From contig CM049309.1 in the NCBI GenBank assembly GCA_026874595.1, positions 56,161,926 to 56,225,925 on the forward strand: a stretch of 64,000 nucleotides of DNA, written 5' to 3'. The translations under genes and the position numbers were made by a program. The notes below the pieces were generated by a model. That model ran no database searches, was not told the origin of the DNA, and worked only from the letters and a program-made list of their open reading frames with translations. Of this stretch, positions 46,808 to 59,013 are shown in pieces; position 1 is the stretch's first letter, and the number at the start of each line of letters is the position of its first letter. The DNA is from Sipunculus nudus. Taxonomy: Eukaryota; Annelida; Sipuncula; Golfingiida; Sipunculidae.

Positions 46808-48399
46808 TAGTGGTGGGCCGATCATCGAGTTTTATCGAAAGTCAATCATTTTGCTGCCACTTTCAACGCTCAATTACAAAAGGCAACTATCGATTACATC
46901 ATAATCATGATAATGTGTCTTTGTTCCAGATAACTTCTGTATGTAACTGAGTTTAACATGGTAGATGTGAGAACGGAGGACATAATAAACCTCTGTGAAC
47001 TGGCAGGGAGCTGCAGAATATGCGGGGAGTTTTGTAACGAGATGTACATCGCACAATATGGCCTTATGGGCTGTATGGCGTTAAAATGCACCATAAATTC
47101 TCTGGGTCTATGCAGCAAGTAGATGTCTTGGATTGTGTTTTAATTCTTGATTATTATAAATGATTAAAATGATACTTTTAAAAGCATATTTTACCAATAA
47201 TAGGGAAATTTAAAAAAAGGGAAATACTTCTTTTCTTGCGTTTGGTTAAGAAAGTACAGTTTCACAGATAACTGCAGGTTTCTTTATATTTGCCTGAACC
47301 GATTATTAATGTCTGACAGGGTTGGGTTTTAGGCTGCCCAAAACCTGTTTTCGGCAGGGCAGAGCCTAAAACCTGCCTTTAACTGCCTAAAATAGGTTAT
47401 AACCTGCCTTTAACTGCCTAAAACCTTACATACCTTCACCTATGACTTGCAGTTAACTATGTTTTATTGTTACACAGCTAAATGCATTAAAGAAATATCC
47501 TCAACAAATGTAAAGTGAGGAACACTTTATTCAAACTAAATATATTAAACCATGACACAAAAAAAAGCAAAAAATGAATACAACACTACTTCAGGTGTTC
47601 CATATGAACACATTTCCTGGACAGTTTTAGCTTGTATCCCAAAATCATGTTCTGACGTCTCCCACCTCCATTACTGCCAATTTATAAAAGAATTCTCATA
47701 CAGTAAGCTTATAACCAGATACTTTGATATGTAGCATTTTGATCACAATCAAGGGACCAGGGCTGGGGCCAGGTACTTGTACCTGTACCTGTACCTGCCG
47801 GTCATGAGTAGGAAGTACCTTGTACCTACACCTGGAACTAAAGTACCTGTACCTGGTTCAAGGTACTCCAGGTACATTTTCTTATTTTCAGTTTTTTTCT
47901 CTTTTAGTTTAAATTTGGTTACCTGTATTGTTAAATAATCAGCAGGCCATCAGTGTAATAAACTGCTCATGAATTGAATTGTTATCACACCTCCAGAATG
48001 GTCACATGTGTGAAATCAGCTGTAACCACTTATATGGCAAATCACTCGATTATACTGTACTTGGTGTCCTTAATGAACTTTAAGTACACAAATATCATGT
48101 TTGTGAACTATGATGTCATCCTGTCATCCAGAAGCCAAGCAAAGCCTTGTGACTGTGTCACCCAAGCCAGTTTGGTAGTTTTATAGATCTTTAAGTCAAA
48201 ATTTAAACAAATATAGGTTTTAGGCTCTTTTGATGCCTAAAACATGCCTAAACCCTGTTTTAGGCGGGGCAGTTTTAACCAGGTTATAACCTATGGTTAA
48301 AACCTTCATGCCTAAAACTTGCCAACCCTGAATTCTGTCATCAATCGGTTTGCTCAAACCGATGATCGATTATAGAAAAGGAACCAACGCCCACCACTG
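46808..48399. mobile_element. hAT-like element with 8-bp TSD, host to a nested element
   Basis: Ends TAGTGGTGGGC and GCCCACCACTG are inverted. They are flanked by CTTGTCAG (46800-46807) and CTTGCCAG (48400-48407), an 8-bp duplication with one mismatch, as in hAT transposons. The arms contain ATCGATTA-rich sequence. No transposase is seen. The middle is occupied by a second TIR element, so the original was only about 0.6 kb. Confidence 0.7.
47317..48331. mobile_element. Inner TIR element nested in the hAT-like copy
   Basis: Ends CAGGGTTGGGTTTTAGGC and its near-inverse (GCCTAAAACTTGCCAACCCTG region, 48311-48331) bound about 1 kb. Arms are full of CCTAAAACCTG words on both sides. A GGTACCTGTACCTG-like low-complexity tract (47770-47880) sits inside. 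A clean target duplication could not be read. Confidence 0.6.
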
Positions 48400-48750
48400 C
48401 TTGCCAGTATGGGGAGAGCATAAATAAATTTGGGGTCAAAGGTAAAGGTCACAGGAGCTAACTGTTCAAAAATTAGTTTCCAGATGTGGAAATGATTGTG
48501 GATGCACTCTAAATCAAACTTTTCATCCCAAACTTTCCAACCTGCATACGTGGCTAACTCGTAAATCTGTAGATTTTCAGGATACCTTGTCAGAGGCCAA
48601 GGTCACTTTTTAAAAGATTGTTACAATAATCTAAATGCCTCAAGTTCAAGGATAATAAGTTCTAAGTTTTTTAGTCACAAGGTCATTGGTTAAGGTCACA
48701 GGGCTGTAATTCTGAAAAATTTCTTTTAAAATATCCTTGTAGACAAATTC

Positions 48751-48781
48751 AGCGAGCGTCTAGACCCATGGGTCCCTAGTT
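48751..48781 (+). repeat. 3' hairpin end of a subfamily C element
   Basis: AGCGAGCGTCTAGACCCATG and GGTCCCTAGT: the hairpin GACCC-ATGGGTC is followed by CCTAGT. Same design as the ends at 44221, 51365, 53678 and 61390. Confidence 0.55.
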
Positions 48782-49369
48782 TGTTTATGAAATGGACATA
48801 TTGTTTTGTGACTAGCTCAAGCAACAGATTGATGGTGTCCTTTTAAGAACTACTGCCGTATTCTGGTTTGTTTTTCCTGACCAGTGCTGATAATTTAGCG
48901 TGCCAGTACACAAATAGGGCAAAGCAGATCCTGTAGAATTAACATTCCTTATGTCTCCCCTCCCTAGTGTTTGGTCTGTTGTCATCCTCTGTTGTCGCCT
49001 GTGTCATTTCTTGTGAACACGACTCCTCATTTTTCATGAAACTTGAAATTTAATTTGGTTCTGCCAATATCTCGGATGAGTTTGAAAATTGGTTACCTTG
49101 ACCTGGATTTTCCAGGTCAGTTCAGCTGGAATAGAACTTATTTGTGATCACTGTAACTTTTGAACCAATCAGTATATTTTCTTGAAATTTGAAATTTACA
49201 TTGTTTCTGACTTAACCAATATCTCGGATGAGTTAAAAAAAGCAAGAACCAACATGCTTGCTTTTACTGCAAAACATGGTAATATCTCCCATACAATAAG
49301 TGTTTCAACCCATGGTGACACGTTGATCGTCCTTGAAGATTCTCAAGGAACCAACAATCATTTTCTGAC

Positions 49370-50500
49370 TTATGTATGGCCCACCACTAAAGTAAGAACC
49401 CTATAGGTTCTAGGGTCATGAGGTCAAAGGTCAAGGTCACTGGACTCATATCTTTAAAGATATTGTGGATGCATTTTAAGCCAAACTTTTCAGCCCAGGT
49501 CTTCAATCTTGAACATATAGCTCACTTTCCAATAGTGGATGATCCTTATTAATTTTTGGGTCACAAGGTCAAAGGCCAAGGCCACAGGAGCTATCTGTCA
49601 AAAAATTAAGTTTCTGGATGATAATTCCAGTTTTTTTTTATGTATGGATTTCAAACTTGCCTTATATGTGTCCCATTAAAAAAGCAAGATCCAATTTGAT
49701 TTTGAGGTCAAGGTCACAGGACACACATCTTTAAAAAGATTGTTGATGCATTTTCAGCCGAACTTTTCATCTCAAGCCTTTTATCTTGCACATATAGTTC
49801 ACAAGCCAATAGAGGAAGACCACTGTCCATTTTGAGGGCAAAAGGTCTAAGGTGAAGGTCACAGGAGCCTTTTGTCCAAAAATTAGGTTCTGGGATGATA
49901 ATTTCAGCTTGGACTGATATATGGATTTCAAACTTGACCTATATATGGCCCATCAGTAAAGCAAGACCTCTATTGATTTTGAGGACATCAGGTCAAAGGT
50001 CAAGGTCCCAGGACACACATATTTGAAAAGATTGTTGATGCATTTTCAGCCAACCTTTTATCTTGCACAATAGGTCACCGACCAATAGAGAAAGCCCCCT
50101 ATCCATTTTTAGGTCACAAGGTCAAAGGTGAAGGTCACAGGGGCCACCTTGCAACCTGTCAAAAATTCATTTCATGTTGATAATACCAGCTTGGACTGAT
50201 ATATGGGTATCAAACTGTGGCCCATCAATAAACCAAGATTACTATTGATTTTGTGGTCAAAGGTCAAGGTCACAGGAGAAACATCTTTGAAAAGATTGTG
50301 GATGCATTTTCAGCCAAACTTTTCATCTCAAACCTTTTTTCTTGCACATATAGTTCACCTGCCAATAGAGGAAGACCCCTATCAATTTTTAGGTCACAAG
50401 GTCAAAGGTGAAGGTCACAGGAGCCACCTGTCCAAAAATTCATTTCCTGTTGATAACTCCAGCTTGGACAGATATATGGGTTTCAAACTTGACTTATATA
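49370..50500 (+). repeat. ~280-bp tandem array rich in AGGTCA direct repeats
   Basis: About four units with TGGATTTCAAACTTG-like starts near 49646, 49923, 50206 and 50478. Each holds two clusters of AGGTCA half-sites: a triple like AGGTCAAAGGTCAAGGTCA (e.g. 49421-49439) and a quadruple with an AGGTGA member (50111-50138, 50391-50418). At least 15 AGGTCA words occur in 1.1 kb, all in the same direction. Confidence 0.8.
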
Positions 50501-52913
50501 TGTACATCTGTCTTGGAAAGTTTTTTCATCAACCATTTTGGTGGTGCCACCTACCTTCCTGTTCTGTAGAATAAATTAATACCCTTTTCTGAGAAGTGAT
50601 TTGCCCTATTGCCCTAAAAATGTGCATATCCATAGATGTTGGGCTTCTACATTTTGTACTCAAGACTGGAGGCGCCATCTGCAATCGTTTTAGCGTGGCG
50701 TCCACCTGTACGTGTGCTTTGGGTAAAAATTGGCTCATATCTCCGGATTTGTTCAAGGTTTTGGTCTGAAATTTGGCATGTCCATCCAACTGGGAAAGTT
50801 TTCACGTAAACCACACAGGTGGTGCCACCTACCTAACTGTTTCTGAAAATTAAATTAATGCTCTTTTCTCAAGAGAGATTCAACATATTGGCCTCCATAT
50901 TTGGTGAAAAATATTGTTTCTCAAGTTGATAGATGGAAGAAACAATAGTCGCTTGCTAAGTGTCAGTATATGCTGATGAAGATGGTTTTCTACTTTGATA
51001 TAAATTAGATCAAATATCTCAGTAATGATTGCATAGATCTTTCTGATCATGGACAGCCCTTTCACCTGTGGAACGAAGACCAGTGGAGCCATCTACATTT
51101 TCCTTTTTTATGCATTTTCAGACTTCGAAATTAGGGTGGACATGTCACAGTCAATGCTGAAGCCCAGCAAACAAATTCTTTACAGTAAAACCACTGATTG
51201 AAAGAACATGTATCATTATGTACCTTCACATATGTATTTGTCACAATAGAAAATTTGAAGAAAATCCATATATAGGATAATTTTTCACAACTGCCACAGA
51301 CACAAATGCAAAAATAATCAAATGACAGCATTCTAAGTTGTTAGAATTTTTAGTGTCAGAGATTAGCTGAGCATCATGATCCCTGAGTCACTTGTTTATT
51401 ATGCAATTTGTACTGTATTTTTCAGAGTTTTAGACTAAGGGTATTTTAGTTGGATTTTACCAGTCAAGTTATGCTTATTAAATTAACAGGTACAAGATTT
51501 CATTATCAGCATATCCCTGTCACCAGGATACTTTGCCAAGTTTGGCATCACTGTGTTCATACTTTTTCTACTTGTGTACAGTCAGTCTACTGAATCAAGG
51601 CCAGTAATTTTAGAATAGGTTAAGACTGAGTTAAGAACCTTTTGAAGGGAAAACTGGATTGTAGCTTTTCTGTCTTTGACCTGTTCCTATAGATCTTTGT
51701 TCATCAGTTTTTGTTTTTCTTATATTAAGTTTTTTGTTCACAGGGTGTAAATTGTCACATATATCCAAGAATAGAAAATTTTAATTTCACATTGAGACAG
51801 GAGTTTTTGAGAAAACAGGCCAGTGGGCTAATTTTTTACACCGGTCTATGACGGGGCATTGCATGGTAAATCCACAGTCTGTCTGTTAACTTTTAGTGTT
51901 GCCACCATGATTTACCAGAGCTTTGATTTTCATGAATCTCAACATAACTATTCAGATAAGGATTACCTTGCCCAAGTTCAAGTATAAGCAAAATCCACAC
52001 ATATTTAAAGGGACATAATCAGGATCAATATTATGCCTAATTTTTTCACACTATCAGTTCAGTTATGCTTTATACAAAGGTTTCCTAGCAGAACCATCTC
52101 AGCACACAGTCTCATTTCCTCACATATGGCTGTTTAACACCTTGTTATGACTGCATGTGTTCGTAAACTCAGTCCACGTGTCTGTTTTCCATAACAAGGC
52201 CGTATGACAGAAGGTCCAATTAAGATGGGCAACATGTGGTTATTCAGCCAGCGGGAAAATGTATTATATTTTTTCGGCAAGGTCAGTCAGGGCATCTCCT
52301 GATTGACATGTGTTGTGGCTCCATGCTGCACACGGCCCATGCACTGTGTTTATGTTGACACCTGAGATCACGCCTGGTCCACTGTTTTTAACAGTCGTTT
52401 ACAGGAGAAAGCAAACAGTTTCAAAGCAATATTGTGGCAGGTACAGATTTATTTTAAAGGGACAAAGCTATTTTTCATGTTAACTCAATTTGCTTTATAG
52501 GTGAATGGGCCCCTTAAATGAGGTCAGATTTCACAAGGCCACTGTTAAATGTGGTATCAGGAATATGATTGATTTTGATGAAACTCAATAGAAATAGGTC
52601 AATTCCCGGCAAAATCCATTGATATTTAATGAGGTCAGAGGAAACCAAATTTAGGTGCCTCAGTGAAGACTTATAAAAAATCTGATGGATATTCATAAAA
52701 CTCATTATAAATATTAACCAATACAGTTTCTTGCCTAAATTTAATTCTTGGCAAAATTCACACATATATTATGAGGACAGAAGTCACACGACAAAAGATG
52801 GGTGTATTATGCACGTTTGCATTGCTTATGTTTAAGAAGTTTGCTAAACGTATAAAAATGGAAAATCAGTTTTAAGATGGTTATTGTTCAATGTGGCTGT
52901 GCATTCTTTACGT
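50501..52913. other. Repeat-derived intergenic or intronic sequence
   Basis: 50530-51110 carries degenerate GGTGGTGCCACCTAC and GGAGGCGCCATCTGC units related to those at 33.6-34.2 kb. 51365-51396 is a degraded hairpin-family end. 52005-52517 is possibly a TTAA-bounded MITE with poorly matched ends. No exon is supported. Confidence 0.5.
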
Positions 52914-53712
52914 CAGGTGACTAAGTCATCTGAGCATTAGCGATCAACCTTTGTGCATCATCCGGCTGGCCATCAGTTTACTGGGCACAGATCATGTAAA
53001 ATTATTAGACCTAGAAACTTTTAACTGTACACCCAGGTAGGTCCTAGGCAAATCTCCATGGAAACTTTTAATTAGAGCATGGTGACCTATTTTCTTCGAC
53101 CTGTGGGCCAAAACATGATTTTTACTCAGTAAAATTTTTAGCACCCAAACAGTTAAACTGGGCACAAGTTGTATCCCTTAGGCCTAGAATCTTCTCCAAA
53201 TTCTGGGTGGTCTTTGGCAATAAGGTCAAAAATAAGGTCATGGTGACATTTACTGTGACCTAGGGGCCCAAAACATGATTTTGAGCAACCAGACGGTCAG
53301 ACAGGGCACAAATTGTAATTGTTAGGCCAAAAGTCTTCTAATAAAAAATCTTGGAAGTCCTGGGAAATGTCCTGTGAAACATAAAATTACCTGGAAGTTA
53401 CAGGCCAAAAAGCACCTTGAATGTCAGATGGGTACAGATTGTATGTACTTGATTGAATTATAAATGGCCCATCAATAATGAAAGAACCCTTTTTTTATTT
53501 TGGGGTCATGAGGTCAAAGTTCAAGGTCGAAAGGTAGAAAGGTCTATTCAGTGTTATGTCAAATCACAGTCTGAATCGGGATTTGGGCTGAACCAGACCC
53601 TAATCAGGGTTTGGACTGGTCTGAATCAAGGTAGGGATTTGATTTGGACATTATAAAAATATTTTCATAATCAATTTCAGCTGAGCGCCATGACCCACAG
53701 TCCCTTGTTTTT
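52914..53712 (+). mobile_element. Subfamily C hairpin-ended element, apparently complete
   Basis: The 5' palindrome (52914-52935, CAGGTGACTAAGTCATCTGAGC) precedes tandem units of about 130 bp with GGGCACAAATTGTA, CCTAGGCAAATCTCC and GCCAAAACATGATTTT. The 3' end (53678-53710) has CAGCTGAGCGCC, inverted to the 5' GCTCAGCTG of sister copies, then a degraded GACCCA hairpin and CCCTTGTTT. Non-coding. Confidence 0.6.
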
Positions 53713-54161
53713 TTCATGGAATGATTAAATTGACATGTCTGTCTCAAACATAGATCTCCCATTGAATTGTTAAGAAAATTAGCCTACCAGTTCATAAAAA
53801 TACTGAAAATTAGACGAAGCATACATGCTGCACTTTATGTGTTGTTTTTCTTGCAAACATTGGGAGTTTATTATAGATTATAAATTATAGATGTCTTGCA
53901 AATTCCTTGAACTATTTATTCAGTGAAACTTCAGGCATTTGTAGATTTGAATTTACAGGGTGGTGGAAGAGGTAAGTCTAAACATGTGATGTTACCAGCC
54001 TGATGTTGGAGTAGGGGTTATAAAGTATGGCATGTTAACACTGCCTTTATTGATTCAGTAGTATGATATTTTGAGAAATAAGACACATAATCCTGAGAAA
54101 TTCATGATTATTTTGAAGCAGTTCCATGAGAATGATAAATAATATATATATATCTCTCTCC

Positions 54162-54192
<31 letters not shown>
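53713..54192. repeat. AT-rich stretch ending in TC/TA microsatellites
   Basis: About 54143-54194 is TA, then TC, then TA dinucleotides. A 13-nt stretch with exon-like splice signals lies at 53959-53971 but is not called. Confidence 0.6.
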
Positions 54193-54194
<2 letters not shown>

Positions 54195-56218
54195 CTGTAT
54201 TCGACGTAATAAGCGCCCCGGGCGCTCTCAAAAATTAAATTTTTCTAAATTTTTTATACCCTAATAAGCGCCCCCCCCCCACACACACACACACACACAT
54301 CTGCCAACTTCCAAAGTGCATTACGATCCTCCAATTTAACACTGCGGCTTGTGTACACGTGTTTGACTTCACAGCACATTCAGGACAATTCAGAAAAAAA
54401 AATGGTTGTGTAATCCAAGTGATACCGATTTGCAGACGATTTTATTTTGTGTTGCATGAGAGAATTGTCTGAATGACTACAGTTCGAGATTTCCTTTGCA
54501 GGTGAAGAGGAAAAATAAGGATGGTAATAAATGAACGCTTTTATAAAAGTCAACGCCTAATAAGGTAGCAGAATGTATAAAATGTTCATATAAAAATATA
54601 TAAAACAGTATTTATTTGAATGATGAAAAAAAAAATAATACGGGACATCGGTACCCCGATTATGTCAGTCACCTTGCGCAAATACCTTTGACAGCTGAGC
54701 CGATTAATGACATGGAATGGCATCGACTATAATTGTCTTTTTTGTCTTTCATTGTGCTTGATATTACATGCAAAATTAAAAAAAAACTGAAATACTGGCC
54801 CTCAGACTCCTGCGTATTATATTTACTTCAGTGCGTATACGAACCAAATCCGGGGTTTTGTTTTAAAATTGTTAGGAAATTTGTCATATTTATATCCCGC
54901 GGAAACACGGTCCCTTTCTTGAACTTTGTTGACCCGTTATAATACATTCATTTTCTCGACGTAGTCCAATAATACAAGCTTGACAAACATTGTCACCTGA
55001 GGAAAGGCCGCTTCATATTTATAATTATAATGCTTTACTGGTTGTCTTGTAATTGAAGTGCCATGAGCGAGTCTCTGTGTATGTCAGTGTGCAAGCAAGC
55101 TGACAGCGTCCGCATTCACTGGACTCGTGAACATTTTACGCAGTAAATACGGCACCATATGAAAAAATCATCCTTGTTTTAACATGCATATTACGTGCTA
55201 CTGGATGGCACTTGGTTAGGCAATTCCCAGCATCCCTTGCGCGAGCGCTGTATACACACAGATTAACCCAGGGCACTGGGATCTTGAGAACACGGGTAAG
55301 CCCTGCACGCTGTCAGCGGCATCGACAATTATATTGTTGTGTACATGTTTCAAGTGAATTACCAAGATATTTTTTGGCAAAAAATACATTAAAACTTATA
55401 TATTATCAGGATTGGGAATTCCGTTTTGGTCCGTCAATTCAGCAATTCCGTCCGCGGTTGCGTAAATTCACTGGCTCTACTGTCAGAAGGGCTTTCATAT
55501 ATTGATTCAGTTAAAATCCCTGTGTCAATGCGGCAAGGGCAAACCTTTTCTTACCAATTATTTAACTATGTGCACATGGAAATCTGATGTATAAACGATA
55601 AATTCAAACAAAAACAAAGCATTGTAATGCCTTTTATTGAGTGTATATTACCACCATACGGACATGATCACTGATACACGGCATCAAGTTCGGCCGACGT
55701 AATAATTCACATTGCCGTAAATTATCTTTGGCGGCCCTGAGGACGCTGAGAAACTTGTACCAGTGTATAAGACGGCCGCCCTTCTTTGCCAATATTTTAG
55801 GATAAAATTTATCGCCCATCACGAGCAAATACGGTAAGTAATATATATTTCATTGCATAATACATCCACATACGTACCTGAATTCAGGTCACCCGATCAG
55901 CATGGCCACCTGCGGGGTCTGCCTTCACAGCCACCGTCATCCAGTGTTATCTATGATACACTTGACCACTGATTCTGTTATGTGTAACTAATATTATTAT
56001 TATATTAGATGATAAAGCTTAACAGAGATTGAATAAAAACTGGTGGTAACTTTTAAGTTTGGCGGGGAGAAATGAAAGCATTACGTTGTCCTGTGTTATA
56101 TTGGCTAGGGAGAAAAATGAGGTTAGGATGGCTCATCCTTTAGTTTCATAAAGTGATCTCCAAAATCCGGTGGGGGGCGCTTATTACGGGAGGGGCGCTT
56201 ATTATGTCGAATACGGTA
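54193..56218. mobile_element. 2-kb TIR element inserted in (TA)n
   Basis: The left end TACTGTATTCGACGTAATAA followed by GCGCCCC (54193-54219) is matched inverted at 56192-56218. A second inner inverted pair of AATAAGCGCCCC words lies at about 54261 and 56171. TA repeats flank both sides, consistent with a TA target. The interior is relatively GC-rich. It has a 64-codon open frame on the minus strand (55634-55828) with no recognised domain. No transposase motif (DDE) was identified, so it is probably non-autonomous. Confidence 0.7.
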
Positions 56219-58200
56219 TATATATATATATAATGTACAAGTGTTGTTGCTTAAACCCCTCAGCCTGTGCTGTGTTTAACCATCTGGCCATGCCAGCCTG
56301 TGCAGAGGCTGGGATTTGGGTAAGAGGTCCAATATTCCAAATTTTTATCAGGCATGTTGCAAATATTTTGATTCTATATATCTTGCTCATTTACAAAATG
56401 TCAGGACTGATTATTTAATTTTTACTGAAAAAAATTAATTCTTTCTAATCACCACAGATTTTCACTGGAAAACAGATATTTTCTACCCAAATTCAGGCAG
56501 TAAGTTAGCATTAGTAACATTCCTTTATTTATCAATGTTTGGCCAAATTGCTTTCTCTTATCTTTAAGATCAAGGCTTTTAGTGATATCCTTGTCCAGTT
56601 GAAGGTTTTTTGTAGATGAGCGCAAAACTGACATTTCTCTCCTTAAGATAAATGTGCAGGTGCAACATGCAAGGAGACAGTTCTAGTTATGATGAGGGTA
56701 CTGTGGTTATGAGGTCATTATCTTAGTTGTACAGCCCACAACAGACATGTATGTGTGACATGGTCGTATGTAGACCTACTTAGAGTGCACATCAGGCAGG
56801 GATGTGTGACATGTCTGTGTGTAGACAGGCAGGTGTGCTGTACCCTTCTTCAGGGGTCAGATAGTACCCATGAAGCTTCACTGAAACAAGGTTATAAGGA
56901 ACTAGCCTAGTAACAGACTGAAGGTTTACACAAAATCAATACATTCCTTATATGTAGGATCTCAGACTATTTATGAACATTGCTTAGAACTAGCTCCTTT
57001 AATAAACAGTTGGATAAATTTTTCCTCAGACCCAGCCTTTAAGTTCTTCTGAAGAAAAAATTAGTAGGGAAACATCAATAGATTTATATTCCTGTGGCCT
57101 TGAAGTTAATTTAAGTATACATAGATATAGAATGATTGCTTGTATAAAGTGTATATTCTTGAATATTCTTTGACATGGTGTTGCTTCGATTTTATCCCCC
57201 CCGCTGTTGACTGTCATAGGGATGTAACATGTCTGGCAGTTGTTCATTTAAGATTGGCTTTTATTTCTTGTACCATGAGTTAATCATATATTTTATATAA
57301 ATGTGACTATTTTTTGTTATGGTTCAGTAGGTCGACAGTATTTACCTTGTATAAATACAGTTGAGTTACTATTAAAGTGTCATTTATCTGAACATCATTT
57401 ATCCAATGAATTATCTGAAATTGAGAACTGAAAATTTGATTGTTAAAACATGAAAATTTTATCAAAAATGTTGGTATAAAGGATTTTTTTATTTCAGCAA
57501 ACAAACATAGATAAATATTGATCCATAATGCTAATTGATGCACCATTCAAAACATTTTGCTTTACCTCTGACTTTGCCTGATCCACTTTCTATTATCACC
57601 GAAGCAGGACATGGTTTAGGTACAATACTGAGTCTTCTGACTTCTTCAGGGCTGTTTAGCAATAATTTTAATGTATTTTACATGATATTTTGTTTGAATT
57701 TATGGTGAATGTCAGACAAACATTGTTTCTGCTGTTTATTATGGGCTATGGCATCATTAATATGGGTCTGCAGGTATCTGATAAAGTCAAGTTCTCAATG
57801 GCAGGTAGGCAAACATGGTGAATCCTGGTGGAGACTTGCGCAAAATCATTATCCAAATTATGGTTTATCGTTACCTTGTTGTATAAGCCTTTTGCATAAA
57901 GATGCTCTACTGTATTTTTCTCTTCTGTTTTGTTATGAGGATGCTGGCTGAAGAAAATTTCTGAGCTGCTGATTCAAGTTACGGATACAAAATCAGTGCA
58001 TATCTTCATGTATTGCACTTTTACACATGTCTGAGTGTGTTACTTGCCATGTAAGCTCAAATGAATATTTGCTGTCTGACTGTGATTTCATAATTCCTGC
58101 AGGTAGCTACCTTAATAAAAGAGTGTGGTATTTGACAAAATTAGCAACAAATATATCTGAAACCCCTCTCTCAGTTATCACAAAAAAATTTTGCCTGGTC
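56219..58200. other. AT-rich sequence, no exon or repeat recognised
   Basis: No supportable exon, TIR pair or tandem repeat. Confidence 0.4.
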
Positions 58201-58340
58201 AGGTCAAAGTGCAGCTGTTGAGACCTTGAGGACGGCTGGAGCTATCATCACCAAATTTTATGCAAGTGTTGGTCACATGAGTCAGATTTCATTTTGAGGT
58301 ATTGGTGGCGCCACCTGCATTGACCTTTTTTGTACAGGGG
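58201..58340 (+). repeat. Copy of the dispersed GGCGCCACC repeat
   Basis: Carries GGAGCTATCATCACCAAATT, TGTTGGTCACATGAGTCAGA and GGTGGCGCCACCTGCATTGA in the same order as 63040-63150, and in reverse to 42020-42130. Confidence 0.7.
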
Positions 58341-59013
58341 CCATGGGTACTAGATTGACATTGTTCCTTGGTCAGTGATGATGTGTCACTCATAACACAA
58401 CCTACAATGTTTCCATGTTACAGTTTCCATCTCATTAACACAATCAGGGCTGACAGAGGGCTTCAGTACCAGCTTTGACAGTCTCCTAAATGGTCCAGTC
58501 TGTTTGGTCTTCATTTATAGAGGTGTTGATTTCAGTCTCTGGGGAGAACTTTCTCATGGTCCTGACCTGGGTCCAGAATGGAGTTATCAGAATAGTTCCC
58601 CTGGTAAAACTAGCCTGTATATTTGTCTTGGTGACTGACAGCCTTGTGACTTGTGGCTCAGCCTATGGATAAGCTAATTGGTCTCAATGGTGAAGGTATA
58701 TGGGCGGTATTGCTTCTCTCTCAAAACCTAAAATTCTTTTTGTAAAACTACATTGCTGTATCTTCAGGATTTAGATTTTGTTATAAACTAGGAATTCCTT
58801 TTTTAGGGAGGTCCATGAAAAATCTCCTTGGAAACCTGAAATTAGGTCAATGTTACCCATATGCTCCGTGCTACTGAGCTCGCCAATACCCCCCAGAATA
58901 ATAAAAAATTTGATACAAAAGCTCCAGTATCTGATCGCCATGATTCTTTGCATGCATATTCATCATGGAGTGTTTCATCAGGTCCCACAGACTTGTGGTG
59001 CCACTTGTATTTT

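Noticed and set aside
52005-52517. Second TTAA-bounded MITE
   Set aside because: TTAA occurs on both sides, but the inverted ends match poorly, so it is mentioned only in the block description.
53959-53971. 13-nt micro-exon GGTGGTGGAAGAG between TTACAG and GTAAGT
   Set aside because: Splice signals are good, but a 13-nt exon would shift frame between the two candidate exons of the second gene, and nothing else supports it.
55634-55828. Minus-strand 64-codon frame as a gene
   Set aside because: It is inside the TIR element, with no recognisable domain and no splice partners found.
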